Positions 27,883 through 35,695 of a stretch of DNA of 64,000 nucleotides are shown piece after piece (positions within the stretch are counted from its first letter, which is position 1; every line of letters starts with the position of its first letter). The stretch is from Candidatus Desulfofervidaceae bacterium. GTDB lineage: Bacteria > Desulfobacterota > Desulfofervidia > Desulfofervidales > Desulfofervidaceae. A program made the position numbers and the translations under genes. The notes below the pieces were generated by a model. The model searched no databases and was not told the origin of the DNA. It was given only the letters and a program-made list of their open reading frames with translations. The stretch lies in the NCBI GenBank assembly GCA_027038965.1, contig JALWFG010000005.1, forward strand, positions 62,001 to 126,000. Direction: 5' to 3'.

Positions 27883-29172
27883 ATGAAACTGCTTATCAAA
27901 TCCGGTCGGGTTATAGATCCCACTCAACATTTGGATAAGGTTTTAGATGTGTTTATAGAGGACGGAGTAATTAAAGACATAATGGCTAATATAGAAATGG
28001 ATAATGTCCAAAAAATAGATGCCCAAGGGAAAATTGTCTGTCCTGGTTTGATTGATGTCCATGTCCATTTAAGAGAGCCAGGATTTGAATATAAAGAAAC
28101 AATTGAGACAGGTCTAAAGGCCGCGGTAGCTGGTGGATTTACAGCCGTCTGTTGTATGGCCAACACCAATCCTGTTAATGATAATCAGGAAGTGACCCGC
28201 TATATCCTCAAAAAAGCCCAAGAGGTTAACCTGGCCAGAATTTATCCCATTGGGGCGGTTAGTAAAGGGCTAGAAGGCAAGGAATTGGCATCTATAGGTG
28301 AGTTAAAAGAAGCAGGGGTAGTAGCCCTTTCTGATGATGGGAACCCTATCTATGATAGTGGATTTTTGAGACGGGCCATGGAATATGCCAAATGTTTTGA
28401 ATTGCCCATTATTTCTCATGCCGAAGACAAAAAAATGTCCCCTGACGGAGTGATGAATGAGGGGAAAATATCTACCAAATTGGGACTGCCAGGTATTCCA
28501 AAGGCATCTGAAGAAATCATGGTTTTTCGGGATATAAAACTGGCTGAGCTCACAGGTTGGCATATTCATATCGCTCATGTTAGCACGGCTGGGGCTGTGG
28601 ATTTGATAAGGGAGGCCAAAAGGAGAGGAATAAGGGTTACAGCTGAGACCTGTCCACATTATTTTTCTCTAACCGAAGAGGCTGTAGAGGGCTTTAACAC
28701 CAATGCCAAAGTAAGCCCACCATTAAGGACAAGGAATGATGTAGAAGCCATTAAACAAGGCCTTAAGGATGGCACCATTGATCTTATTGCCACAGACCAT
28801 GCCCCCCATCATCCTTTAGAGAAAGAAACCACCTTTGAAGATGCCCCAAGTGGCATCATTGGCTTAGAAACCTCTTTGCCTATCTCTTTAAGGCTGGTAG
28901 AAGAAGGGGTTTTAAGTTGGTCTGAATTGATAGATAAAATGAGTTGTGCCCCAGCCCGAATCTTTGGTCTTCTAGCAGGAAGCTTGGAGCCTGGCAAAGT
29001 TGCAGATATTACCATTATTGACCCAGACATCACTTATCAAATTGACCCCTCCCAATTTTTCTCTAAAGGCAGGAACTGTCCCTTTGCTGGGTGGGGGGTA
29101 AAAGGCCGGGCGGTAATTGCTATTGTAGGCGGAAAAATTGTTTATCAATTTGAAAAAATCCGAACAAGTTAG
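27883..29172 (+). CDS. pyrC: Dihydroorotase
   Basis: The enzyme cyclises carbamoyl aspartate to dihydroorotate, the step after PyrB. It has 429 residues and is of the long (type I) amidohydrolase form. Metal-binding segments are visible: DVHVHLREPGFEYKE near residue 60, MANTNPVND, SHAEDKKMS, HIAHVSTAGAV and the catalytic ATDHAPH. A C-terminal GKVADITIID segment closes the amidohydrolase fold. The ribosome site AGGAG precedes the ATG. Type I dihydroorotases can form complexes with PyrB, which the adjacency would favour, but that is inference. Confidence 0.96.
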   Translation: MKLLIKSGRVIDPTQHLDKVLDVFIEDGVIKDIMANIEMDNVQKIDAQGKIVCPGLIDVHVHLREPGFEYKETIETGLKAAVAGGFTAVCCMANTNPVNDNQEVTRYILKKAQEVNLARIYPIGAVSKGLEGKELASIGELKEAGVVALSDDGNPIYDSGFLRRAMEYAKCFELPIISHAEDKKMSPDGVMNEGKISTKLGLPGIPKASEEIMVFRDIKLAELTGWHIHIAHVSTAGAVDLIREAKRRGIRVTAETCPHYFSLTEEAVEGFNTNAKVSPPLRTRNDVEAIKQGLKDGTIDLIATDHAPHHPLEKETTFEDAPSGIIGLETSLPISLRLVEEGVLSWSELIDKMSCAPARIFGLLAGSLEPGKVADITIIDPDITYQIDPSQFFSKGRNCPFAGWGVKGRAVIAIVGGKIVYQFEKIRTS

Positions 29173-29219
29173 AAAAAGAGCCGAAGGTTAACTAGGAGTT
29201 GTGTAGAGGAAATAAAAAG

Positions 29220-29777
29220 GTGAGAAAGTGGTGTCTCATTTTAATTGGAATGTTCTTTTTTGCCTTTTCGTCATGTACAACAGGAATAAGACATTTAGGA
29301 AATTTTGAAAGCCAGGTAAGTTTGTTAGCAACTCAGTTAGTTAAAAACACCAAAATTTCTTTGTCTAGAAGCGCGATTATTATTGGTACCATTCAGGATC
29401 TTAACAATCTGGATAAAACAAACGATTTAGGAAGATTGATCTCAGAGTGTTTAATTTACAATCTTCAAGTGAAAGGTTTTGTAGTCAAAGATATTAGATT
29501 GCTTCATAACATCGTAATAAAGACTAAAAAAGGAGAGTTTGTTCTTAGCCGTGATGCCCAAAAATTAAGGCATGATATCAAAGCAAATTACATCCTGGTA
29601 GGAACTTATGCTTTAGCTGATGAAGGCGTTGTTGTAAACTTAAGATTACTTGATTTTAATAGCTTAGTGGTGATTTCTACAGCTCAAACAATTATTCCCA
29701 TCCAATACGTAGCTTCTTTTTTAAATAATTCTGAAACTGGGATGACTAAAATAAAACTTGTAGGTGAAGGTAAGTGA
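29220..29777 (+). CDS. FlgO-like lipoprotein
   Basis: GTG 29220 with GAGGA upstream gives a 185-residue protein starting with a lipoprotein signal (basic MRKW, hydrophobic core, lipobox FSSC at about residue 20). The mature part resembles the FlgO domain: a G-x-L-I-S-E-x-L-x-Y-N-L helix segment, REAK-like FVLSRDAQKL and NYILVGTYALADEGVVVNLRLLDF. FlgO is an outer-membrane lipoprotein linked to flagella in Vibrio, but many FlgO-like proteins occur without flagellar genes and none are seen here. An in-frame TTG at 29199 would add seven residues and spoil the signal. The stop overlaps the GTG start of a second, broken copy. Confidence 0.7.
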   Translation: MRKWCLILIGMFFFAFSSCTTGIRHLGNFESQVSLLATQLVKNTKISLSRSAIIIGTIQDLNNLDKTNDLGRLISECLIYNLQVKGFVVKDIRLLHNIVIKTKKGEFVLSRDAQKLRHDIKANYILVGTYALADEGVVVNLRLLDFNSLVVISTAQTIIPIQYVASFLNNSETGMTKIKLVGEGK

Positions 29778-30309
29778 AAATAGGCTTCCCTCTTTTTATT
29801 ACAGTTTTTTTAGTGTTTGGGTTAAGCTGTTACCCTCAAAAGATATGGAAAAGCTTAGGAGATATTGACTGGCAAAGGGAAATTAAACCTTTAGGTAAGA
29901 AAACTAGTAATTATTTAATAATTTAATAAAACATCGGCCTTGGGGCAAAAAGGTTATTTTGACAGATTTTGTTTATGTTGAAGACCTAAAACCTCATCAA
30001 TTTGGTTTTTTATTGCGTAATTTATTAGCCAGCGAACTTACTCAAAGAGGTATTCAAATAAAAGAGGTGGAATTTGCACAGCGTTTCAAGCTGACTCCTC
30101 AGGGATTTACAGTAATGACGAGGAGCATAAAGGCCATTCGAGAAAGGAAAATTGAGGACAACATCATTTATGCTGTTATCGGAAGTTATGAAGTAAAGGG
30201 TGGATATATCTATATCTTAACCAGAATATTTAACCTTCAAACCAATACCCTTGAAAAGATGTTTGTGCGCACAGTTAATCTCACTACCTGGCAATTGGAA
30301 TATCCCTAA
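29774..30309 (+). pseudogene. Frameshifted FlgO-like lipoprotein gene
   Basis: A GTG at 29774 overlaps the previous stop and opens a lipoprotein signal (MKIGFPLFITVFLVFGLSC). The frame stops at TAA 29924-29926. The rest of a FlgO-like protein continues in another frame to 30309 (RPWGKKVILTDFVYVEDLKP onward, then IYAVIGSYEVKGGYIYILTRIFNL). An 8-base tandem duplication, ATTTAATA twice at 29913-29928, lies exactly at the break; removing one copy restores one continuous frame of about 175 residues, close to the 185 of its neighbour. The break may be a natural slippage mutation, a phase switch or an assembly error. Confidence 0.75.
29913..29928 (+). repeat. 8-base tandem duplication inside the second FlgO-like gene
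   Basis: ATTTAATA is present twice in direct succession (29913-29920, 29921-29928). One copy keeps the reading frame of the lipoprotein gene open; two copies introduce a stop two codons later. Confidence 0.9.
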
Positions 30310-31680
30310 TTAACCCTTAGCCTTGGTCATAAATTCCCTCAACTTCCCTTCTACTAAACTTCTTATTTCCTCAAGTCTCTTTTCACTATGGGCCTCAAAT
30401 CGCAGCACTAAAACGGGCTGGGTATTAGATGCCCTAATCAGGGCCCAACCATCGTCAAAAATAATGCGCACACCATCAATCGTAACTGTTTTATAGTGTT
30501 TGGGAAAATACTCTTGGGCCATCTTTACAATTTTGAACTTGATTTCTTCAGGGCACTCGGTCCTAATTTCAGGTGTAGAATAGGTCTTAGGTAAGTCCGC
30601 AATGAGCTCGCTGGGTCTTTTACCTGTTTTATCCATAATTTCTAGAAACCTAAGCGAGGCATAAACAGCATCGTCAAATCCAAAATATCGGTCGGCAAAA
30701 AAGATATGTCCACTCATTTCACCAGCCAATAGGGCCTTCTCCTCTTTTAGTTTCCCTTTGATAAGGGAATGCCCTACTTTCCACATAATAGGCACACCAC
30801 CATGTTTGGCAATATCATCAAATAGGAGCTGAGAACATTTGACCTCGCCAATAATCTTGGCCCCAGGATGTTCTTTTAAAATATCCCTGGCAAAGATGAT
30901 TAATAATTGGTCCCCCCAAAGGATATTGCCCTTTTCATCAATGACACCAATTCTGTCTCCATCTCCATCGTAGGCAAATCCTACTTCAGCTTGTTGGTTC
31001 CTTACGGTATTAATGATGTCTTCAAGATTAGCCATAACTGTAGGATCAGGATGATGATTAGGAAAGGTACCGTCCACATCGCAATAAAGACAGATAGCTT
31101 CACAGCCAAGCATTTCAAAAATCCTTCCTGCGGTCAAACCTGCCACGCCATTTCCGGCGTCTAAGACTATCTTATGAGATTTTTTGATAGTAATGTTTTC
31201 TTTCAAAAAATTTAAATAATCAGGTATAATATCATATCTATCAAGACTACCTTGGCCGGTTTCATAATCCTGGGTTTCAATAAGCCTTCTCAGCTCCTGT
31301 ATCTGACTGCCAAAAATGGTTTCCTTGCCTACACATATCTTAAAGCCGTTATATTCAGGGGGATTGTGACTTCCAGTAATAGCAATGCCCCCTTCTTTAT
31401 TCAGATGAAAAATACTGAAATAAAGCACTGGCGTTGGACATATCCCCAGTTCTGTAACATGGCAGCCTGTGCTCAAAATGCCTTCAATCAAAACCTCTTT
31501 TAAATGGGGAGAACTCTGCCGACCATCATATCCAATGACAACATTTTCAAAACCATGTCGACGGACATAAGTACCATACGCCTTCCCCAAGTGATTTACC
31601 ACTTCATCCGTCAAATCCTTATCTACAATTCCCCGAATATCGTATTCCCTAAAAATATAAGGATTGACATTTATACCCAT
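30310..31680 (-). CDS. Phosphomannomutase/phosphoglucomutase
   Basis: The 456-residue protein is an alpha-D-phosphohexomutase of the AlgC/ManB type. It contains the phosphoserine loop AITGSHNPPEYNG, the metal loop AYDGDGDRIGVID, the sugar loop GEMSGHIFF and a C-terminal phosphate-binding RASNTQPVLVLRFEA. It interconverts hexose 1- and 6-phosphates for polysaccharide, nucleotide-sugar or compatible-solute synthesis. ATG 31680 follows AAGGAGG by 5 bases; a GTG directly before it is not preferred. It is the last gene of the long hisC-to-mutase run, with only 10 bases from the methyltransferase gene. Sugar preference cannot be read from the sequence. Confidence 0.92.
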   Translation of the reverse strand: MGINVNPYIFREYDIRGIVDKDLTDEVVNHLGKAYGTYVRRHGFENVVIGYDGRQSSPHLKEVLIEGILSTGCHVTELGICPTPVLYFSIFHLNKEGGIAITGSHNPPEYNGFKICVGKETIFGSQIQELRRLIETQDYETGQGSLDRYDIIPDYLNFLKENITIKKSHKIVLDAGNGVAGLTAGRIFEMLGCEAICLYCDVDGTFPNHHPDPTVMANLEDIINTVRNQQAEVGFAYDGDGDRIGVIDEKGNILWGDQLLIIFARDILKEHPGAKIIGEVKCSQLLFDDIAKHGGVPIMWKVGHSLIKGKLKEEKALLAGEMSGHIFFADRYFGFDDAVYASLRFLEIMDKTGKRPSELIADLPKTYSTPEIRTECPEEIKFKIVKMAQEYFPKHYKTVTIDGVRIIFDDGWALIRASNTQPVLVLRFEAHSEKRLEEIRSLVEGKLREFMTKAKG

Positions 31681-31690
31681 CACTTCCTCC

Positions 31691-33523
31691 TTATTCTAAA
31701 CCCAATACCTTGGCTACCATTTCTACCCTGCCTAAAGGGGCACTAATCTGCACCCCTTGGACCATATCCTTAATGGCATCATAGGTCTCTCTTGCGATAG
31801 CCACCCCCTCGGCAATGGCCGCCTCACCAGTAGGGGATTTGGCCATTCGTTCTACAATTTCCTCCGGAACGCTAACCCCAGGCACCTCTTTTTGCATAAA
31901 TAAGGCAGCCCGATGGCTTGTCAACGGCCAGATGCCAGCAATAATAGGAATACCCAAATGCTTTACTTGGGAAAGAAAACCTTCCAAGGCCTTGATATCA
32001 AAAACAGGTTGCGTAATGGCAAACTCTGCTCCTGCCTTTACCTTGGCCTCAAAGCGAGCGATTTCTCTTTCCACGTTTATGGCTACTGGATTCACTCCTA
32101 CACCAACAAGAAAACCTGTTGCTCCACCAATCTCTCGACCTACCAAATCAAGCCCCCGATTGAGATTTTGCACCAACCGAACAAGCCCAATAGAGTCTAA
32201 ATCAAAGACAGCAGTAGCGTCAGGATAGTCACCCAATTTGGGAGGATCGCCCGTAATGATTAAAATATTTTTTAACCCCAGGGCATATCCCCCTAAGAGG
32301 TCCGCCTGAAGGCCAATGAGGTTTCTATCACGACAGCAAACATGCAAAACGGTTTCGATACCTACCTTTTGTTGGATCAAAATGGCTAGGGCCTGAGCGC
32401 TCATCCGAGCACTCGCCCTAGGTCCATCAGGAATATTGATTGCATCAATCCCCATTTCCTTAATAAGCTTTGCCTTTTCTAACGATTTGGCAGGGTCAGG
32501 GCTTCGGGGCGGGGTAAGTTCTACATTGGTCACAAATTCCCCTTGGGCAATCTTTTTAGCCATAGCCGATCTTTGGTGTAAAGGCACCGTAGGCGGGCTT
32601 AGATCAACCTTTTCTATGGCCGTTCGGATAATCTCTATTTGGGCCATTCTTCCCGGACTCATAGAATGTACGGCCGATCTTACAGCCTTAATATGATCCG
32701 GGGTAGTACCACAACAGCCACCAACAATCTTCACTCCCTTTTGGATGTAATAGCGGCTATGGCTGGCTAGATACTCCGGGGTACAAAAATAAATTTTTCT
32801 CCCCTCAATTTTTTTGGGAATCCCTGCGCTTGGCTGAGCCACTAAAGGCAATCTAGCCTTATCTTTCACAAGATCAATAAGATGCAAGATATGTCTTGGT
32901 CCTTGACAACAATTAAAACCCCAAGCCGCCACCCCACTTTTTTCTATTGCCTCTACTATATCCGAAACATGTTCACCTGATTCAAGATGTTCACCATCTT
33001 CAATAGTAACCTCAGCGACAATAGGGATTTTGGTCCATTTTTTAATGAGCTCAATGGTTAGAAGCAGGGCATCAAGATAAACAAAACTTTCTAAGATAAA
33101 AAAATCAACCCCTGCTTCGGCCAAAGTTTTAATCTGTTTTTCATACCCCAAATAAAAATCTTTCTCTCTCAAAGGAGGCTGAAGAAAGGGTGAAAGGGGG
33201 CCAATCGTACCTCCAACAAACCTTTCTTTACCAGCTATCTTTCGGGCAAGCTTCACTCCCGCTTGATTAATCTCTACAATCTTATCTTCCAAGCCATAAT
33301 TTTTGAGATGCCAATAGTTGGCCCCAAAGGTGTTGGTGTTTAAAATATCGGCCCCTGCCTTAGCATAGGCCAAATGAATATCCTCCACCAGGCCTGGGGC
33401 TGAAAGATTGACCTCATCAAAACATCGATTAATGTAAACTCCTTTCTGATAAAGCATGGTGCCCATGGCCCCATCAGAAACCAAAATCCCTCTTTTTAAG
33501 GCCTCTATAAACAGCATGCGCAT
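31691..33523 (-). CDS. Bifunctional homocysteine S-methyltransferase / methylenetetrahydrofolate reductase
   Basis: The 610-residue protein joins two enzymes as in B. subtilis YitJ. Residues 1-290 form a homocysteine methyltransferase barrel starting SDGAMGTMLYQKG, with zinc ligands in FNCCQG and GGCCGTTPDHI. From about 320 on lies a MetF-type reductase barrel (TNVELTPPRSPDP, NIPDGPRAS, HVCCRDRNLIG, LLGGYALG, LIITGDPP, QPVFD). Together they reduce methylene-THF to methyl-THF and may methylate homocysteine, tying one-carbon metabolism to methionine. With metK and ahcY elsewhere in the window the SAM cycle is complete on paper. No cobalamin domain is present. It follows the HU/IHF gene by 27 bases. 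Confidence 0.92.
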   Translation of the reverse strand: MRMLFIEALKRGILVSDGAMGTMLYQKGVYINRCFDEVNLSAPGLVEDIHLAYAKAGADILNTNTFGANYWHLKNYGLEDKIVEINQAGVKLARKIAGKERFVGGTIGPLSPFLQPPLREKDFYLGYEKQIKTLAEAGVDFFILESFVYLDALLLTIELIKKWTKIPIVAEVTIEDGEHLESGEHVSDIVEAIEKSGVAAWGFNCCQGPRHILHLIDLVKDKARLPLVAQPSAGIPKKIEGRKIYFCTPEYLASHSRYYIQKGVKIVGGCCGTTPDHIKAVRSAVHSMSPGRMAQIEIIRTAIEKVDLSPPTVPLHQRSAMAKKIAQGEFVTNVELTPPRSPDPAKSLEKAKLIKEMGIDAINIPDGPRASARMSAQALAILIQQKVGIETVLHVCCRDRNLIGLQADLLGGYALGLKNILIITGDPPKLGDYPDATAVFDLDSIGLVRLVQNLNRGLDLVGREIGGATGFLVGVGVNPVAINVEREIARFEAKVKAGAEFAITQPVFDIKALEGFLSQVKHLGIPIIAGIWPLTSHRAALFMQKEVPGVSVPEEIVERMAKSPTGEAAIAEGVAIARETYDAIKDMVQGVQISAPLGRVEMVAKVLGLE

Positions 33524-33550
33524 ACCTCTGAACCCAAAGTGATTGCGATT

Positions 33551-33832
33551 CTAATCTTTTTTTACCGCTTCTACAGGGACTTTAAAACTTGACTTAAAAC
33601 GGACCGAACGATGAGGGCTTGTCTTCACTATCTTTTTGGTTCTGGGATGTTGCATTTGACGAGAATTTCTGATTTTGGAAAGAAAAATCCCAAAGCCTCT
33701 TAATTCAATCCTTCCTGTTTTTACCCCCTCGCTAAGGGCATCAAAAAAGGTATCTACTAGAAACCCCATGTCCTTTTTGGAAAATTGCGGGAAACGCCTT
33801 ACCAATTCCTCTATTAAATCTTTTTTTAACAT
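33551..33832 (-). CDS. HU/IHF-family DNA-binding protein
   Basis: The 93-residue protein has the HU/IHF fold: two N-terminal helices (KKDLIEELVRRFPQFSKKD), the sheet GRIELRGFGIFLSKIRNSR and the minor-groove arm around HPRTKKIV with the intercalating proline. The spacing and RIELRGFGIF fit the IHF beta-type branch. It bends DNA in the nucleoid. It is in the hisC-to-mutase run between sppA and the methyltransferase gene. In many relatives an ihf gene follows cmk-rpsA, and the order here (cmk/rpsA, membrane protein, sppA, ihf) resembles that conserved block. Confidence 0.9.
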   Translation of the reverse strand: MLKKDLIEELVRRFPQFSKKDMGFLVDTFFDALSEGVKTGRIELRGFGIFLSKIRNSRQMQHPRTKKIVKTSPHRSVRFKSSFKVPVEAVKKD

Positions 33833-33844
33833 ACCTCCTCCACC

Positions 33845-34702
33845 TTAATATGAAATTTTTATTTTTTGTATTTGTTCCATAAGAACCTCTGCTACACTAT
33901 CAAGAAACATCTTTCTCCAAGACAACTTTTCTTTAGGATAATAAAGATGGGGTTCACCCTTTATTCCAGCCATTCTAGCAGCCAGACTTACTGCATCCTC
34001 AAAGTTTCCCAAAACGTCAACCAAACCTAGTTGTTTGGCCTTCTTAGCAGTAAAAACCGAGCCATCGGCGATCTTTTCTACCTTTTTGACAGGCAAATTT
34101 CTACCCTTGGCTACTGCCTCTACAAATTGCCTTTGAACGTCATTTAAAACTCCCTGCAAAATCTTCTTCTCCTCTGGCTTCATTTCCCGAAATGGAGACC
34201 CAATGTCCTTATAAGGAACGCTCTTCAGGACCATAGGCTCTATCCCCAGTTTATCCAACAATCTTTCTACATTGGCCAATTCAAGCTTCACCCCAATACT
34301 TCCGGTCAATGTACCCGGGGCAGCCACTATTTTGTTTGCGGCTGAAGCTACGTAATAGGCCCCAGAGGCAGCAATGGTGCCTAATGAAGCCACAATGGGT
34401 TTCTTTTTCCTAGCCCTTATGAGCTCCAAATATATTTCTTGGGAAGGACCTACTGCGCCTCCAGGCGAATTAATACGTAACAAAATGGCCTTAATATGCC
34501 TATTTTTTTCAAAATTAACCAAGGTATCAAGGGTTGAACGAGCATCCTTAATGATGCCTTTTATTTCTACAACTCCTATAGAATCTGCCTTTATAGCCCC
34601 CTGTTCCCAACGTTTGGCCAAACCAAAACCCAAAAGAAAAACAAACAAAAGAATAAAAAGACGACTAAAAAGCCTTAAAACTGGCCGTTTTTTTTCTACC
34701 AT
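33845..34702 (-). CDS. sppA: Signal peptide peptidase SppA
   Basis: The 285-residue protein is the short form of SppA: an N-terminal membrane anchor (about 9-25) and one ClpP/crotonase-like peptidase domain. Characteristic segments are LLRINSPGGAVGPSQEIY, the serine nucleophile in SLGTIAASGAYYVASAANKIVA, and PGTLTGSIGVKLELANVERLLDKLGI carrying the general-base lysine nearby (KSVPYKDIGSPF). It degrades leftover signal peptides in the membrane. It starts 10 bases after the preceding membrane protein gene and is followed by the HU/IHF gene. Confidence 0.93.
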   Translation of the reverse strand: MVEKKRPVLRLFSRLFILLFVFLLGFGLAKRWEQGAIKADSIGVVEIKGIIKDARSTLDTLVNFEKNRHIKAILLRINSPGGAVGPSQEIYLELIRARKKKPIVASLGTIAASGAYYVASAANKIVAAPGTLTGSIGVKLELANVERLLDKLGIEPMVLKSVPYKDIGSPFREMKPEEKKILQGVLNDVQRQFVEAVAKGRNLPVKKVEKIADGSVFTAKKAKQLGLVDVLGNFEDAVSLAARMAGIKGEPHLYYPKEKLSWRKMFLDSVAEVLMEQIQKIKISY

Positions 34703-34712
34703 TTCTAGTCCC

Positions 34713-35690
34713 TTAATTTAAAACCAATTCATAAACAAAGAGTAAAAAATAAGTCAATATTGTAATACTACTGAAAACTCTCCTCTTTTTCAAGTCCATT
34801 TTGATAGATAAAAAGCTTAAAATGATAAAAAAGATGGCAATTAGGGCAAGACAAAAATGGAAACCTCGGGCAGTGCTGTAAAGGTCACTTTTAAAAAATA
34901 AGACATCGGCCCAAAAGATAAAGAATCCCGCTATAAGTATGTTGGCTTCCAAAATTCTTTTGGTCAAAGATGTCAAAGATATATCCCTTTGCCATAAGGC
35001 TGGCAACTTTGGCATACAGGCAATAGGAGCCAACAAAAAGGCCCCTATAAAAGAGGGAGAACAATGTATCTGGGAAATTAACTCTTTACATCCATAAACT
35101 ACTTGCCCGGCCCCAGCAAAGATCAAAAGGGTAGCCATAAAAAATCTTAAAAAGAGCACCATTGGGGGCAATTTTAATTTTATGTCTTCCTCAAAAGGCT
35201 TGGTTTGAGACATCTGTCTGGCTTCTGTAATAAACAAATGGATATAAAGAAGATAACCTACCAAAAAGCCAATACTTGGCCATCCTAAATGAAAAAAACG
35301 GGCCTGGATTTTGGGCCACAAAGACAATAGATACAATATGCTAAAGCCCAGCAGAAAAAAAAAGGAAACTTGAAACATCCTAGCAAAACCAGGAGAAAGC
35401 GAGACAAGTACTTGTTCCCTTTTTATAAAAAGGGCCGTGGCCAACACTACCAAATTTAACACAAAAATTCCCCAAATCAGAGCCAGATTAAAACTAGGGT
35501 TTAAAATAATAGAGGCGCTCAAAAAAAGGATACACGACTCAGGGAAGGCATTGATTAAGTGCCTCAAAAAGCTTCTAAGCCAAAGGGACTTAATATCACT
35601 TTGACTTAGATAGGCTTGGCCATATATACTATGCCTTTTACCAGCAAAAAATATAACCAAAAGGCCTGTAAAAAACCGAATCCAAACCAT
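34713..35690 (-). CDS. Polytopic membrane protein, possibly degenerate Na+/Ca2+-exchanger-like
   Basis: The 325-residue protein has about eight to ten hydrophobic helices in two halves. Each half holds a Pro-containing helix that faintly recalls the alpha-repeats of cation/calcium exchangers: NAFPESCILFLSA near residue 48 and FIGAFLLAPIACMPKLPALW near 218. The expected acidic ion-binding residue is present in the first (PES) but absent in the second, so the similarity is weak and transport is uncertain. It starts 5 bases after the rpsA stop within the same run. I do not recognise a named family with confidence. Confidence 0.6.
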   Translation of the reverse strand: MVWIRFFTGLLVIFFAGKRHSIYGQAYLSQSDIKSLWLRSFLRHLINAFPESCILFLSASIILNPSFNLALIWGIFVLNLVVLATALFIKREQVLVSLSPGFARMFQVSFFFLLGFSILYLLSLWPKIQARFFHLGWPSIGFLVGYLLYIHLFITEARQMSQTKPFEEDIKLKLPPMVLFLRFFMATLLIFAGAGQVVYGCKELISQIHCSPSFIGAFLLAPIACMPKLPALWQRDISLTSLTKRILEANILIAGFFIFWADVLFFKSDLYSTARGFHFCLALIAIFFIILSFLSIKMDLKKRRVFSSITILTYFLLFVYELVLN

Positions 35691-35695
35691 GCCAA

